DNA of 64,000 nucleotides, taken from the NCBI RefSeq assembly GCF_028769735.1, contig NW_026992296.1:1-64000 (forward strand), in the 5' to 3' direction. The number at the start of each line of letters is the position of its first letter. Positions within the stretch are counted from its first letter, which is position 1. Under the pieces are notes generated by a model. It was given only the letters and a program-made list of their open reading frames with translations. It ran no database searches and was not told the origin of the DNA. Made by a program: the position numbers and the translations under genes. Shown here piece by piece: positions 20,656-31,400 of this stretch. This DNA comes from Zonotrichia leucophrys gambelii (lineage: Eukaryota > Chordata > Aves > Passeriformes > Passerellidae).

Positions 20656-21447
20656 TGCCTGTGTTCTGTGGGAGAGACTGATGTACTATGTGTACTGAAC
20701 TGTGTATTGGTAGGAGTGTTTGTTAGTTTCTGGTGAGGGAGGGGGATCGGGGCACTGGGCTGGGTATTTGTTCTTCTAAAATTCCAGTTAGTTATGATTT
20801 TCTGCAATTTTTCAAGTGGTAGACCATCCATTATGTCCCGGGGAACCCCTTTCTTTATTCCCAGCATCCACCAGTGTTGTCTGTTGGAAATCTGTTTTCC
20901 TGGTTCTGTGTTTTCAGTGATAGGGGTTCCCATAAACTGGACACCTTTTGTTTTTTCTGATTTTTCTTCCAGGGTTTTTACAGGCCCATACTGTCTACAA
21001 TAGTTTATTAAATCAACTGCTACCTCACCCCATGTCCAAGTCTTGTGGCTGCTGCTAGATGTGTCAGATGGTGTTGTGGGTGTCTGTGTTGGTGTATAGG
21101 GTGAAGGTGCAGTGTCAGTGGACTCAGACTGATCAGTGGAGTTGTTAAGAAGTCTTTCTAGTCTATCTATTGGGCTCAGAGCCATAAGTGTTTTTTGAAT
21201 AGTGATTGCTGTTGATTTCAATGTTTCTGAAAGCCCACGAATTAAAGGGGTCATAATTTCAGGCTTCACAGGCAGTTGCATTGGGGATTCAAAACCAGGA
21301 ATTAATTTTTTCTCATGAATCATTTGCAAACATGCAGCCTTTTGTACACTTCCTAGGATTTGGTCGGGGTAGTGCAATTGCTAAGGGATCACCCCTTTCC
21401 AGGGGATTTATTCCTCCGGCCCAATAGGCTGCCCGTTGTGTTAGAGA
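20652..21447 (-). CDS. P4 Gag C-terminal half (capsid-like)
   Basis: A 241-codon frame (20652-21377) with FESPMQLPVKPEIMTPLIRG, a Ser/Thr/Pro-rich linker (TAPSPYTPTQTPTTPSDTSS), then WGEVAVDLINYCRQYGPVKT and a Pro/Thr-rich tail. It has no CCHC zinc knuckle, as in some class III elements. It is separated from the N-terminal half by stops around 21380-21450. The frame ends at the first of the Gln-stop repeats. Confidence 0.6.
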
Positions 21448-22245
21448 TCAGGCATCACGCTTATCTCCTGTTGTTAGGAAAACACCATGTCCCCAGTAAC
21501 CACTGGCCTCTTGTTCAGTTAACTTAATCTGGTCTCCGCCAGTGAGGGACACACAGAACACATATTCCGTTTCTGATTCGTGGGGGAGGCGACCGAATTC
21601 CTTTTTCAATTTAGCTAATTCGGTAGCACTGAATGGTGTTTGTTTGGTTGTTATGTGGGGATCCATGTTTTCATTATTAATGTAATTATATTCAGTTTTA
21701 ATAAAAGGTCTCAAATGAGGACAACAATTTTCCCCACAATTTTTAACTGTTTTAGACTCTTTGTAAGAATAGTTTTGTTTTGCTGCCTCGATTTCTTTGT
21801 AAGGATAAATCTTTTTAATGCAAGGTGTTACCTTTTCTTCCTCCTCTGCAGAGGAGTTGATTTTGTGTATGGTTTTGGTGTGTTCTTCCCTAAGGGCAGC
21901 TCGCAGCATGTAAATTTCATTTCTGCCCTCATTTAACTGTTTTTGCAAAATTTCAACCAAATTTTGAAGGGAATCTCTAATTACCATTTCCTCAGTTCTC
22001 CATTTACAGCGGTTTTCTATGGCTGAAGTAAGACATGCTCCAAGAACTGAGCAAATAATGTTTTTATTTTTACCCATTTTGAATTTTGATTCATGTTGCA
22101 GAGAACATATTCTATCAATGACGTTTTCCAAATTAAACCAATTGTTCTCTGCCCAAGTTTCTCCGCCAGATGACGGTTTGGCATTGTGTTTAGCAAGCAA
22201 AGAGCAAAAGTCAGCTTTTCCTTTAGGATTGAGATTTTCATTCAT
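21448..22245 (-). CDS. P4 Gag N-terminal half
   Basis: 265-codon frame on the minus strand from MNENLNPKGKADFCSLLAKH. It contains WAENNWFNLENVIDRICSLQ and a heptad-rich likely coiled coil (about residues 80-120: LQNLVEILQKQL followed by EIYMLRAALREEH), then a Lys/Glu/Tyr-rich linker and FSATELAKLKKEFGRLPHESE, similar in layout to ERV-L Gag. Coiled coils in Gag promote assembly. The start Met lies about 1.1 kb from the PBS because of the nested LTR in the leader. Confidence 0.65.
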   Translation of the reverse strand: MNENLNPKGKADFCSLLAKHNAKPSSGGETWAENNWFNLENVIDRICSLQHESKFKMGKNKNIICSVLGACLTSAIENRCKWRTEEMVIRDSLQNLVEILQKQLNEGRNEIYMLRAALREEHTKTIHKINSSAEEEEKVTPCIKKIYPYKEIEAAKQNYSYKESKTVKNCGENCCPHLRPFIKTEYNYINNENMDPHITTKQTPFSATELAKLKKEFGRLPHESETEYVFCVSLTGGDQIKLTEQEASGYWGHGVFLTTGDKRDA

Positions 22246-23332
22246 TTTATGTGAAGGGACTAGGACTATACCAGGGAGCTGATTTGTGAACTCAAGTTAC
22301 ACAATCATACAGACTTTTTGTTCCACTCCGTCTCCCTAGATAGCTGAAGAAACCAAATCTGTCCAGAAGGCACTGTTTTAATTGCTTCAGATTGTCCCTT
22401 CCTTTCCAGACAGTCCAGATAGACACACTCACACACACACACAAATGTTTTCTTTGTGAGGGGACTGTTTTGCGGAGAAAAGAAGAAACCTCACAACTTT
22501 ATGAAAGTTGTAAAGCTCAGTATGTTTATTTATGGCGCCGGACGCATACGGAGAAAATTCTCCTCAAAAGGCATGCATACCCCTGAAGATCTCAGGTCTT
22601 CTTTTATCCCCCTTCCAAATGCATATGCATACAGTTTCACAGTAAGTTCATACATATTCATTCCGCGTGACATTTATCGCCAGTTCTTCTTTATCAAAGG
22701 AATTCCTAGGTCAGGGGCAAATTGACCTCGTGGTCTTTTCTGTTTTTCTTTCTCTGTCTCCTTGCTGTCTCAGCACGCGAGTTTTTCCTTCAGCTTTGGC
22801 CTCACAGACTTCACTGCTGCTAGACACTTCACCTAATTCAGAAAGGATCTCTACTCTGTCTCAGGACCAGAAACCTAGAACAGGGAAAAAGCCACTCAGC
22901 CTTCGCTGGGCCGCCCCTCGCTCCCTGTGTAGGTGAAGGGAAAATATCTGTCTAAAAGGCACTGCATAATTACTTCAAGTCTGCCCCTTCCCTTTTTAGA
23001 CAGTCCAGGTACACAAAAAATACAGCAGTAAAAAACAGTAACAGGTTCAAATTCAACTCAAATACAACAACAACAACAGTATCAATACCAATATCAATAT
23101 CCATAACAGCATCAATATCAGGATCAGGAGAAGTATCAGTGTCGGTGTCCATGCCGGTAAGATCAGCAACAGAAGTGACAGTAACAATTTCCCCTGCTTT
23201 TGCACCAAAAAATCTTTTGTGTCAATTCCAGAGCCTGTGTGCTCAATCGAGCGTGAGATTTGGCTTTGGCATGTGCAGTCTGCGAGAGGTTACAGACTAC
23301 ACAAAACCTGCAAAACCTCACTGGCTACTGGA
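22246..23332 (-). other. P4 leader with an internal direct repeat and low-complexity block
   Basis: Leader interrupted by the solo LTR at 22466-22863. A block of about 75 bp occurs twice (about 22345-22425 and 22947-23015, sharing AAGGCACTG, TTGCTTCA/TTACTTCA, CCCTTCC and AGACAGTCCAG). A CA microsatellite lies at about 22426-22443. Between about 23040 and 23170 is a low-complexity ATCAATA/ATCAG-rich block that makes a (D-T/D-I)n frame on the minus strand; it is treated as a repeat, not a gene. Confidence 0.6.
22466..22863 (-). repeat. Solo LTR (family c) in P4 leader, TSD GGAC
   Basis: 398 bp; the minus strand runs TGAGACAGAG...CCGCAAAACA. Exact 4-bp duplication GGAC at 22462-22465 and 22864-22867. 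It is the same family as the two LTRs of P11 (59634-60025 and 63258-63640). A 4-bp duplication is characteristic of gammaretrovirus-like integrases. Confidence 0.92.
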
Positions 23333-23350
23333 ATTCTGTCCGCGTCGCCA
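23333..23350 (-). other. P4 primer binding site, tRNA-Ser-like
   Basis: The minus strand reads TGGCGACGCGGACAGAAT, four bases inside the 5' LTR. The first eight bases and about 14 of 18 match the complement of a vertebrate tRNA-Ser(GCU) 3' end as I recall it. tRNA-Ser priming is known for the class III group HERV-S. The primer assignment is tentative; the position is firm. Confidence 0.55.
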
Positions 23351-23354
23351 ATTA

Positions 23355-24252
23355 TGTGAAGGTCCACCCGAAATGAACGGGTGACGGATGATTTTTTGGT
23401 GCAAAAAATAACCAACAAAGGCACAGGGGCTTTGCAGTAACAAATCAACAAAATGCAATTTTATTGATGATAACCACAGCTGAATATGCGTTTGGTTAGG
23501 GAATCTGGGGAAGAGAAGGGTAAGACAGGGGAAAAAGGGAGGAAAGAAGGTTAGGGAGGGGTTTATAGCTACCAAAACGTGATGTCTTCGGGGTCCCACC
23601 GCCGAAACTCTCTGGTGCACGCTTTGGGGAGATCTCAGAGGACAGTCGAAACCGAACCACAAATATACTGTTCTTCGTTGGGGGAAGGGTGGCCGAAATT
23701 AGGTTTCCATGGAGGGGAAAAGAATAGGAACAGGAGGAGGGGGAGAGGTTATTCCATTGTTTTCATGGCCAAATGCTCACAGGTACATTTACTCTGGGCA
23801 AGTTTTCCCCCCTCCCCGAGTTGGGAGGGGGTACAGTCCCAGTCTCTGGAAGGAGATTGCCAAGGGGGTGCCAGGGGGGTGCCATGGGGGTGCCAATACG
23901 GTGCCAGGGGGATTCTTGGTTCCTTGATGAGGGGATTCGCATCTCTGTTTGTCCGTCACGTTGGTTGAAGACAGGCAAGAGGGATCTTCTCTTGGAGGGG
24001 GGGGAGCCACCCCAGAGCTCAGTCCAGCCAGGCCTGAAGTTTGGAAGAAAGTCCAGCTCCATTGTTCAGAAAAGGGCAGCATGCCCCCTTCGAGTACAGC
24101 ACGGCATGTTCTGCAAACACCACCTGTGAACACACTAAATAAGTATGAGACTTTCTTTCCCAACTGGCTCAACAGTTTTTAACCCTTCGGTGGTCCTTTT
24201 CTCATGACAATTGTGAGGCAAAAAATGAAGGATTTTTGGATGGACTTCCACA
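23355..24252 (-). repeat. P4 5' LTR
   Basis: 898 bp. Plus-strand ends TGTGAAGGTCC and GGACTTCCACA; inner end next to the PBS, outer end next to TSD TGCAG. The minus strand contains AATAAAATTGC near 23457-23467. A G-rich minisatellite of about 10-11 bp units (GGGGGTGCCA-like) occupies about 23866-23912 in U3 and is absent from the 3' LTR. Confidence 0.87.
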
Positions 24253-24257
24253 TGCAG

Positions 24258-25050
24258 CTATTAGCACAGCTGGATATAAGAAGAAGAGGCTGCTGTGGAG
24301 AAAGCTTTTTGCTAAACCCAGAAAGTTTAGAAGAAAAGCGAATGGTAAAAGGTAATGCAGTATTGTCTTTCTTTTATTACTATGCTATTAAGAAGTCCTT
24401 TCCAGGTACTACTGAAGCAACAATCAGAATCACGGAAAGAGAGTGGATTCATGCCAGCAAAGGACTTGTGAAGAAACCTGAGGAATGGACTATCACATTA
24501 AAACCGGGTGATACCGAACTGACTTTCCAAGGAGGACTGAGTGGTAATAGTTTATGAAAACCCAAATAATCCAAGAGATGTACAAAGAATAACACCTAAT
24601 TAAGAAATAAGACAATGCTTATATCACTGGTTTCGAGCACTGCCTGAATAAAACATCTCCTTGGAGGAGGAATACCTCAGATAGAAGGATCAAGACTGTT
24701 TTTGTATTCTGACCTTAGCCTATGAATTGTACAGGGGAGAAGGGGAGTTATCATTTCCATTAGTAAACTTTATTTGGTTCATTCCAATATTGGACATGCT
24801 AGCTGGGTTATAAGTAAATGCTTGAATTGTGAGAATAATTAGTATTGTAGTTCACAAAATTTATGCTCTTATTACAAGAAGTGTTAAAGTAATAACTTAG
24901 TTTTTTAGATGGGAATTATTAGTGCCTGTTGAATGAGAGATACCAGAGTCACGGTAGGAGACCACAGTTAAAGGGTGTCAAAAACAGTTTGCCTGGAAAT
25001 TAGTTAAGAGAAAAAGACAAAGAAATAGAGGGCAAGACCAGATTGGCCTC
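24258..25050 (+). other. Unassigned segment right of P4, possibly P3 interior
   Basis: Contains a 117-codon plus-strand frame (24204-24557, starting inside the P4 LTR) with no recognised domain. The downstream env at 25057 suggests it was the pol-env interval of a class I provirus, but no integrase motif is visible. Confidence 0.35.
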
Positions 25051-25056
25051 TGTATT

Positions 25057-25990
25057 TTGCCACCAAGAAGATCAAATACACTTGCTCTGGGTTGCAACCT
25101 CACAGGCATGGGAGGTGGGAGTATAAGCCATACTGGACCTCTGTTATTCCTGTTTCTGGCACTCATTTGTTGTCTTTTCCCTTTCAGGATACCAGCAAGA
25201 TGGTGTCACAAATGCTACAGAAAGCATCACATAGAAAGAAACCAAAGTTCCTCTTTTATTACACACACCGATGTCAACAGCCACTGTTATAACCCATCCA
25301 AATTAAGAACCTGTAGGCAAAACGGAGAAAATTATTGGATTACAAGAAACTTAAGAAAAAGTGGTAATAGATTTGGAATTGAATGTCCAAAAGGAGAGAG
25401 ATGGATTTGTTTTACATTTAGTCTTAAAGATACAGTTCAAGATTTGGTAAAAAAACAAATAGTAAACAAAAAGTTAAAACCAGCACAGCAATTTAACTCT
25501 GTATTGACCCCAAATTATCTGTTGAGTCATATTACAAGACTCCAAGCAGTTATAGAAATGATAGCAAATAAAGCCACCCAGGCATTAGAGTTAATATCAA
25601 GTCAGCTAAGCCAAACAAAAACTGTAGCATATCAGAATAGGTTGGCTTTGGACTATTAATTGGCCAAAGAAGGGGGTGTTTGTGGAAAGTTTAATATATC
25701 AGATTGTTGAAAATTGATGACCACAGAAAAGTCATTCTAGCAAAAGCAAAAGAAATCAAAGAAGAAAAAAATATATGCATTTAATAACCCAGGTACCAGT
25801 CCAAAAAGTAGAAAACAATGTTAAAACCTATCTGGTGGGGTAATGTATTAGAAGAAATTAAGATTTTTCATTTTATGGGTTACAACTGTTTTTATATTTC
25901 TTCCTTGTGTAATCCTGTTTTATTTTGCCAGCATAGTCCAGAAGATGCAAGTAGATAAGAAATATTACTCAAGCCAAATGATTTGCAAAG
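25057..25990 (+). pseudogene. P3 Env (class I), surface subunit largely deleted
   Basis: A signal-peptide-like segment, MGGGSISHTGPLLFLFLALI, starts near 25107. A splice-acceptor-like TTTTCCCTTTCAG lies inside at about 25175-25187. The frame contains WITRNLRKSGNRFGIECPKGE and then, after a large gap relative to the copy at 39024-41060, the transmembrane helix RLQAVIEMIANKATQALELI and the heptad QNRLALDY, where it stops. Beyond the stop, GGVCGK is followed by a stop at the paired cysteine, and a decayed membrane anchor follows. About 0.9 kb of surface-subunit coding sequence is missing compared with P6, so it cannot encode a functional Env. Confidence 0.8.
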
Positions 25991-26005
25991 AGTAAGAGTG
26001 GAGAT

Positions 26006-26619
26006 TGTGAAAAATGCATGTATTGTATGATTGGCTTTTTGCAAATATTAAAATGAATATTATATGTGTTGTGTTAGAAAGTAATGCTGTATTAATTCTC
26101 TTAAGTACTGTGTTAAATATAGTTTTAGGTTATAAAAAAATTGTTAAAATAGAAACAATGCTATGTAGGATACTTTTTTTAAAGAAAGGACTTGCAGCAA
26201 GATAGCAGCCACAGGACACCTAAATCTTTCAGAGAAAAAGAATTTATTGCCCTCTTATCAGAAGAAACTAACTTCTTCCTGCCTCGAAGGTGCTGTTAGG
26301 ATTTGGAGGAAGAAAATGACGATGACCAGACAGAATCCTGTATTTGAATGGAATTTATGCATCATGTATGAAGTGCATGAATATGCAACAGGCTATTGCT
26401 TTTAATGGTTAATCCTTTGTTAATGGATGTCCTTTATCGGGCTCGTGCTGCCCAGAAAAAGGTACCCAGACGTCCGTAACTCTTTGTTTCTATTGTCTCA
26501 TATTGTCCTAATTCAAATTGTCCAAATTATTATTACTCTAATTGTATTACTATTTTTATAACCATTTTATTACCATTAAACTTTAAAACTTTAAAAACAA
26601 GTGATTGGTGTTTTTCACA
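26006..26619 (+). repeat. 3' LTR of P3 (family e)
   Basis: Begins TGTGAAAAATGCATG directly after the purine-rich GAGTAAGAGTGGAGAT and ends GTGTTTTTCACA, giving a 9-bp perfect inverted repeat at the ends (TGTGAAAAA/TTTTTCACA). 614 bp. Homologous to the LTR at 41157-42419 (shared TTGGCTTTTTGCAAATATTAAAATG and TATGAATATGCAAYAGGCT-like blocks). Confidence 0.85.
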
Positions 26620-27573
26620 AAAGGTACATAGTACTTTCAAAAGAGTTGTGTGTATATATATATATAGTTATAGATATCTATAAGCTTTTTATAGTATCAT
26701 TGATTATTTAGCTAAAGATAAATAACAAAGCCAGCTGCTCTATGAGTCACTACTAAAAGACTTCTTTTAAGGATATGATAGGCAACCCCGCCCAGTCTAG
26801 GTGTTAGTTCTGGCCAATCTATGGCCTTGACTGGCAGGGAAAGTTATCAAACACCAATATGTCTGTACTAAAGATAAAAGCAAGTCACTTTGACTGGCTA
26901 ATTTGGCTTTGCAGAAGCTAAAACATTTCCTTTGAGATAAGACACAAGAACCTTATCCAGAGAAAGCTCTCTAAGTCCTCATTGTGAAAAAGAGATTCCT
27001 CAACAGTGGCAAACACTAAAGCATATAAGCAATTATTTCACCTTATTAATTTCGTTCAGAAGTGCATGTTTTGTTCCTGTTATAGTTCTTAAAACAAAGA
27101 AAGGGATAGAAGTGTTGGGTGGATGTACATCCCCCTCAAAAGTCTTAGGTGCTCTCATGTTGTCATATTGTTTTCATATTTTTCAATCAATTCCCAACAT
27201 AAGTGACAGTTCATTTAAAGACTCTGTTTACAAATTGTTTTTCTAGTAGTTAGGTTTTTTCTAACAGTTCTAGGGGTTAAATGGTTTCTTGTTTTAGTGT
27301 TAAGTTGTAACTTCTAACTATAAGTAGTTAACCTGTGGCATGTTAGCCTAAAGGATTGTGATGTCACCTAACAGCCCCTGGAAGAGAGTGCCGCAACTCC
27401 AGTGGTACATAAGACACATCACTGGCTGAGGGGAGCTAAGTTTGTCAAATTGAGTAGAAAACCTTATTCAAATTAAACCCATGCTGTCTTCTGTCACCCT
27501 GTCTGCAAAGGGCCCTTGCAGGTAAGATAACAGACAACATTTTGCATTTTTTATTAAAAAGGAAAGGAGGAAT
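26620..27573. other. Unassigned AT-rich segment ending in a PPT-like tract
   Basis: No supported coding frame. A (TA)n microsatellite lies at 26653-26666. The last bases, ATTAAAAAGGAAAGGAGGAAT (27553-27573), are a good polypurine tract for the LTR that follows, so part of this interval is probably the decayed interior of that element. Confidence 0.45.
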
Positions 27574-27832
27574 TGTCACAGTAACAAGTCCTCAGATAGT
27601 TTAGATTGAAACCTGTACAGGGGACCCTCAGCCAACCTTGTTCAAGCGTAGATGCAGGCACACCACTAGCCAGAGATCTGGGCGGTGAGAGATACCAACC
27701 AATCAACTGTCTAAACTTGGGAAATCCAAGTCCCCTATATATGGAGGATCCAAACAATAAAACACACTGTTGTCGTCTGGATCTCTGAGAGTTTGTGTTG
27801 TCCCTGTCTCCGACCAACGACCCCACGTAACA
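27574..27832 (+). repeat. Short LTR after a polypurine tract (likely a 3' LTR)
   Basis: TGTCACAGTAACAAG...CCCCACGTAACA, 259 bp. It has TATATATGG near 27736, CAATAAAAC near 27755-27763, and a PPT directly upstream. The small size resembles avian alpharetrovirus-type LTRs, but no coding part is attached to confirm the class. Confidence 0.7.
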
Positions 27833-28473
27833 CTGCCTTTGACTCAGATTTCGGGCAGTAGCTCTGTTTGAGGCAGCCTGCACCCCAAATGTCTCTCGTT
27901 CGCAAGTTTTTAAGAATGGCCTATTAGGTCTATTACAAAATGAATAATTTATTAACACAAGGGAAAACAGATATAAGTCTTAAACAGACTTCTTACTACA
28001 CAGGATAAACAAAAGAAAGGTTCATGAGACAGTGCACGATAATAAAGATATCTATATTACAGCTAGGGAAGAAATAATAAAGATCCAGAGTCCATGTAAC
28101 TTACCAACGCATAATAGCGGTGTACAGAAATCTTCTTTCACTCAGCTTCCAGAAGACTAACTTGATGTTGACTTTGAGGAGAACTCCCCACACACTCAGA
28201 GAGTGTGTAAGAGATTTCTGTGTTTATGAAAATTATAGTGGTCTTTTATTGTTTGTAAAAGTGCTGTGTCTGTCAGTCGTGAATTTTTCTTTATCCTTTC
28301 CCATGAATTCAGGGTAGGATGTTAATTGCTGGCTAAGGATGGTTTTCAGCCAATATAATTCACCACAAGACAAACTTTTGCTGTATCGTGGTGAAAGGTC
28401 CTGTCACACCAGCTACTTAAATAATAGTAAAGTTTATTCAGATGCTGTGAACTTTTTGTGGACTCTAGGAGTG
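27833..28473. other. Unassigned segment
   Basis: No coding motif. AATTTATTAAC near 27947-27957 could be a minus-strand poly(A) signal of a further old LTR, but no ends or duplications could be fixed. Confidence 0.35.
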
Positions 28474-29352
28474 TGTGGCAGCAGCTCTCTGGCCACAGAG
28501 AGCAGGCACAGGACTTCCCAGGCATTTTCCCTGGGGAAGGCTGTTGCGGTTAGTGTTTGCATCACCTCAGCTGTCAGTTTTATAATCTGGGTTCTCTGAT
28601 AATGGTTGCTTCCAAATCCCTCCCTATGTTCCAAGTTTGTTTCCTCCTAAGTGGTATCCACTCCTGATGTAAACCAGTCCCCTTTCTCCTCCCCTTTACT
28701 CTCATTGGACCTGGCTCTGTAAACCACCCCCCCTTACTCCTCCCCTAAGATTATCCCATTGGCTGGCTGTTTGTACCCACCCACCAGTTTTGGCCTGCTT
28801 ATAAACCCCTGGAGGGCTGGTCTAGCTCTCTTTCACTTCCAAATCTCTGGATTAAAGGACTATTGGGAGATTAGGAGGAGAGCATCCTTCGACTGTTTTA
28901 CTTTTCTCCCTGATGCTGGTAAAGTTAATCCCATTGTAGACCTGCAGCTCTGAGTTTCAGCTCCTGGTGAATTCATCCTGGAGTTGTTCCATACACCTTG
29001 GCGTGGCTGCGAGTGTCCTCAAAGAGCTAGCTAAAGACTCCAGTGGCTAGCATCAGAAGGCTGCAAGAAGCTGTGAGAAAGCTCAGAGAAAGAATTAAAA
29101 CAATTCTTATCTCCACTTGCTGCACCTCTTTCTAGGCAAATGTGGAATGTGTTATGGAGATTTGTTTACCAAAGGGTGGTGGTATTTTGGTTGGTTGACC
29201 AATGAAGTCAAAGCTGTATTGGACAGGCTGGAAGGGGTTACAGTTTTCTTAAGAATATAGTATTAATATAGTGTGGAAGAATAAAGCAATGGTTCAGCCT
29301 TCTGCATCGTGGAATCAGTGCTAATTGCACCTGCCTCAGGGGGACCCCTGCA
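28474..29352 (+). repeat. LTR (family g), interrupted by a solo LTR
   Basis: Starts TGTGGCAGCAGCTCTCTGG, and GCTGTGAGAAAGCTCAGAG resumes at about 29067 after the nested insertion. Shared with the copy at 47187-47570 are the TGGAATGTGTTATGGAGAT block, the CAAAGCTGTATTG block and the AATAAAGCAAT poly(A) region (29281). The 3' end is approximate and no duplication was found. Confidence 0.7.
28542..29055 (+). repeat. Solo LTR (family t) nested in family g, TSD GAAGGC
   Basis: TGTTGCGGTTAGTG...GGCTAGCATCA, 514 bp, with GAAGGC on both sides (28536-28541 and 29056-29061). A TATAAACCCC box lies near 28800. The same family starts at 32639. Confidence 0.85.
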
Positions 29353-29850
29353 TTGACAGAAGCGTGCATGTGGGAGTGAGGAGTGTGTGTTAATTTGAAT
29401 TTGCCAGCATATGAACATGGGGACACCTCTGATAAAGTCCACTTGATGGAAGAGTGTGGAAAGGTAGCTAAGTGTCTGTTGGGGTTTTCAAGTGATTTAT
29501 ATGTTTTCTGTATGTGCGTGATACGTGCTTTGTTTCTTTATGCATAGAAAAGCAAGAAGACTGGAAGAGGTTTGAAATTGACCATTTTACAGTTGATGTC
29601 TCATGCTGGCCTTGTGTACTCTGTGTGTGCTTTCTGTGCATAGCCTCTGTTTATGTTTCCCTTGTTTCAGTCTGTAGATGCTGCATGTCACTGTGTGCCC
29701 CTCTGTGTCTGAGGAAAAAAAAAAAAGATGGTGGTCAGGACAGCAGTACAAAAAGCTTAATATGTAATCTAAAACAGGTTTTCAGTAAAATATTGTACTC
29801 AATTGTTAAACATGCTCAGCTGCTCCAAGTGTAAGCAGGCAGTCTCCTTC
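29353..29850 (+). other. P5 leader-like segment, gag missing
   Basis: T/G-rich sequence with many TGTGTCTGTNT-type blocks, similar in texture to the P7 leader at 45780-46080. No matrix, capsid or zinc knuckle was found before protease, so gag is deleted. A 106-codon Cys-rich frame here (29514-29834) is chance translation of the TGTG-rich sequence. Confidence 0.4.
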
Positions 29851-31400
29851 AAGGATATTAGAAATTGCCAGAGATTGCTTAAACAGAAACAGAAAATCAA
29901 CTTTTTAATAGACACCATGGCTACTTATTTGGTATTAAATACAAACCAGGGAGAATTAAGCCAAGAAACTGTAAATGTTATCGCTGCAACAGGAAGAACA
30001 AAGAAGTGAATATTTAAATTTGGGAAACAAGGGATAACATACTAATTTCTATATATGCTGGAGTGTTTGATTCCTCTTTTGGAAAAAGACTTTTAAGTAA
30101 ATTGGAGGCTCAAATTATGTTTAAAGACAGAGAAATAGGATTATTGGTACCTGACACTAAGGCCATCAAGGCCATAACTTTTATGTTACAGGGTACACTG
30201 CAACCAGACAATTCTGGAGGAGTACCAGAAGTCATAGAAAATGCAGTAACATCCTTGGTTTAGGCCAGTGGAACTCCAGGATGTTCCCCATGAGCTCAGC
30301 CTGTAAATGTTACCCTAAAACCTGGATCAGAACCAGTAACGCAGAAACAATATCCTTTAAAATTAGAAGCTGGAAGACAAATTGAGAGCCTAATAGAAAA
30401 TTTCGATTAATTTGGATTATTGATAGGATGTGAATCAGAATATAACACATTTCGTTTTGCCAATTTAAAAGCCTGGGACAAACAGATACAGGTTAGTACA
30501 AGACCTATCAATCAAATTGTTTACTATATCCACCCTGTTGTAGCCAATCCCTATACCCTATTAACAGCCCTTACAGAATATCATCAATGGTTTACCGTAA
30601 TAGATTTGAAGGATGCCTTCTTTTGCATGTCCTGGTAAAAAAAGTCAGAGCATTTTTGCCTTTTAAGGGATAAGTCCCCAAATTGATAGGAAGAGTCAGC
30701 TTAGCTGGACTGTGTTACCACAAGGATTTAAAAATAGTCCAAAGATTTTTGGGAACCAATTGGCAAAATAATTGGAGACTTGGAAGAAAGAGAACCCCAA
30801 AGGGTTGGTCCTGCAGTATGTTGATGACATCTTACTAGCAACTCAAATTAATGAAAAATACATTGAATTGACTATCAGTCTTCTAAATTTCCCAGGCCGA
30901 GGAGGCTACAAAGTATCTTGGGAAGAAGCTCAAACCATGAGGCAGCAAGTTAACTACCTAGGGTTTGAAATAATTCCAGGACAGCAGAAATTGGGAGCAG
31001 ACAGAAAAAAAGCCATCTGCCAGATACCTCAACATGAGACTGCCTGAGATTTAAGAGCATTCTTGGACATGGCTGGGTGGTATAGATTGTGGGTTTCGAA
31101 TTATGGACTTTTAGTTAAACCACTGTATGATCTTTTAAAGGAGGCCTCAGAAGGACCTTTGATGTCGACTCCTGAGAATGAACATATGTTCCGCAACTTA
31201 AAGATGGCCCTGATGTCTGCCCCCACCTTAGGGCTTTCAGACTTAACAAAGCCCTTTGACCTTTTTGTGCACAAATGATGGCACCTCACCCTTGGAGTAC
31301 TGTCTCAGAATGTAGGAGACTTCAAGAGGCCTGTGGGGTACTTTCCAAAACAATTTGACAATGTCAGCCAGGGATGGCCCAGATGCCTGCAAGCTGTAGC
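29850..31400 (+). pseudogene. P5 protease and RT (class I)
   Basis: Protease active-site region FLIDTMATYLVLN (DTM instead of DTG, about 29905-29945). RT follows in broken frames: QYPLKLEAG, the palm segment HPVVANPYTLLTALTEYHQ and IDLKDAFFC, VLQYVDDILLATQ with intact YVDD (about 30810-30845), then VNYLGFEIIPGQQKLGADRK and WYRLWVSNYGLLVKPLYDLL. At least five stops or frameshifts are present. The connection domain is cut at 31400 by a solo LTR. The motif set is gammaretrovirus-like and close to P7. Confidence 0.85.

Larger units (their letters stand above)
13107..24257 (-). mobile_element. P4: class III (ERV-L/S-like) provirus with env, TSD TGCAG
   Basis: Complete LTR-gag-pro-pol-env-LTR element on the minus strand. 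TGCAG lies directly outside both LTRs (13107-13111 and 24253-24257). Order on the minus strand: 5' LTR, PBS, leader with a nested solo LTR, gag, tandem stop-codon repeat, protease, RT, RNase H, integrase, env, 3' LTR. Integrase and RT motifs resemble ERV-L, which usually lacks env. The two LTRs are homologous but strongly diverged while several internal frames exceed 250 codons, an unusual combination. Confidence 0.85.

Noticed and set aside
22970..23152. A (D-T/D-I)n acidic repeat protein on the minus strand
   Set aside because: Produced by a low-complexity ATC repeat in the P4 leader; no start context or conservation.
29514..29834. Cys-rich 106-codon ORF resembling a small secreted peptide
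   Set aside because: Made by TGTG-rich leader sequence, ends in a poly(A) run and Lys stretch, no signal peptide at its start.
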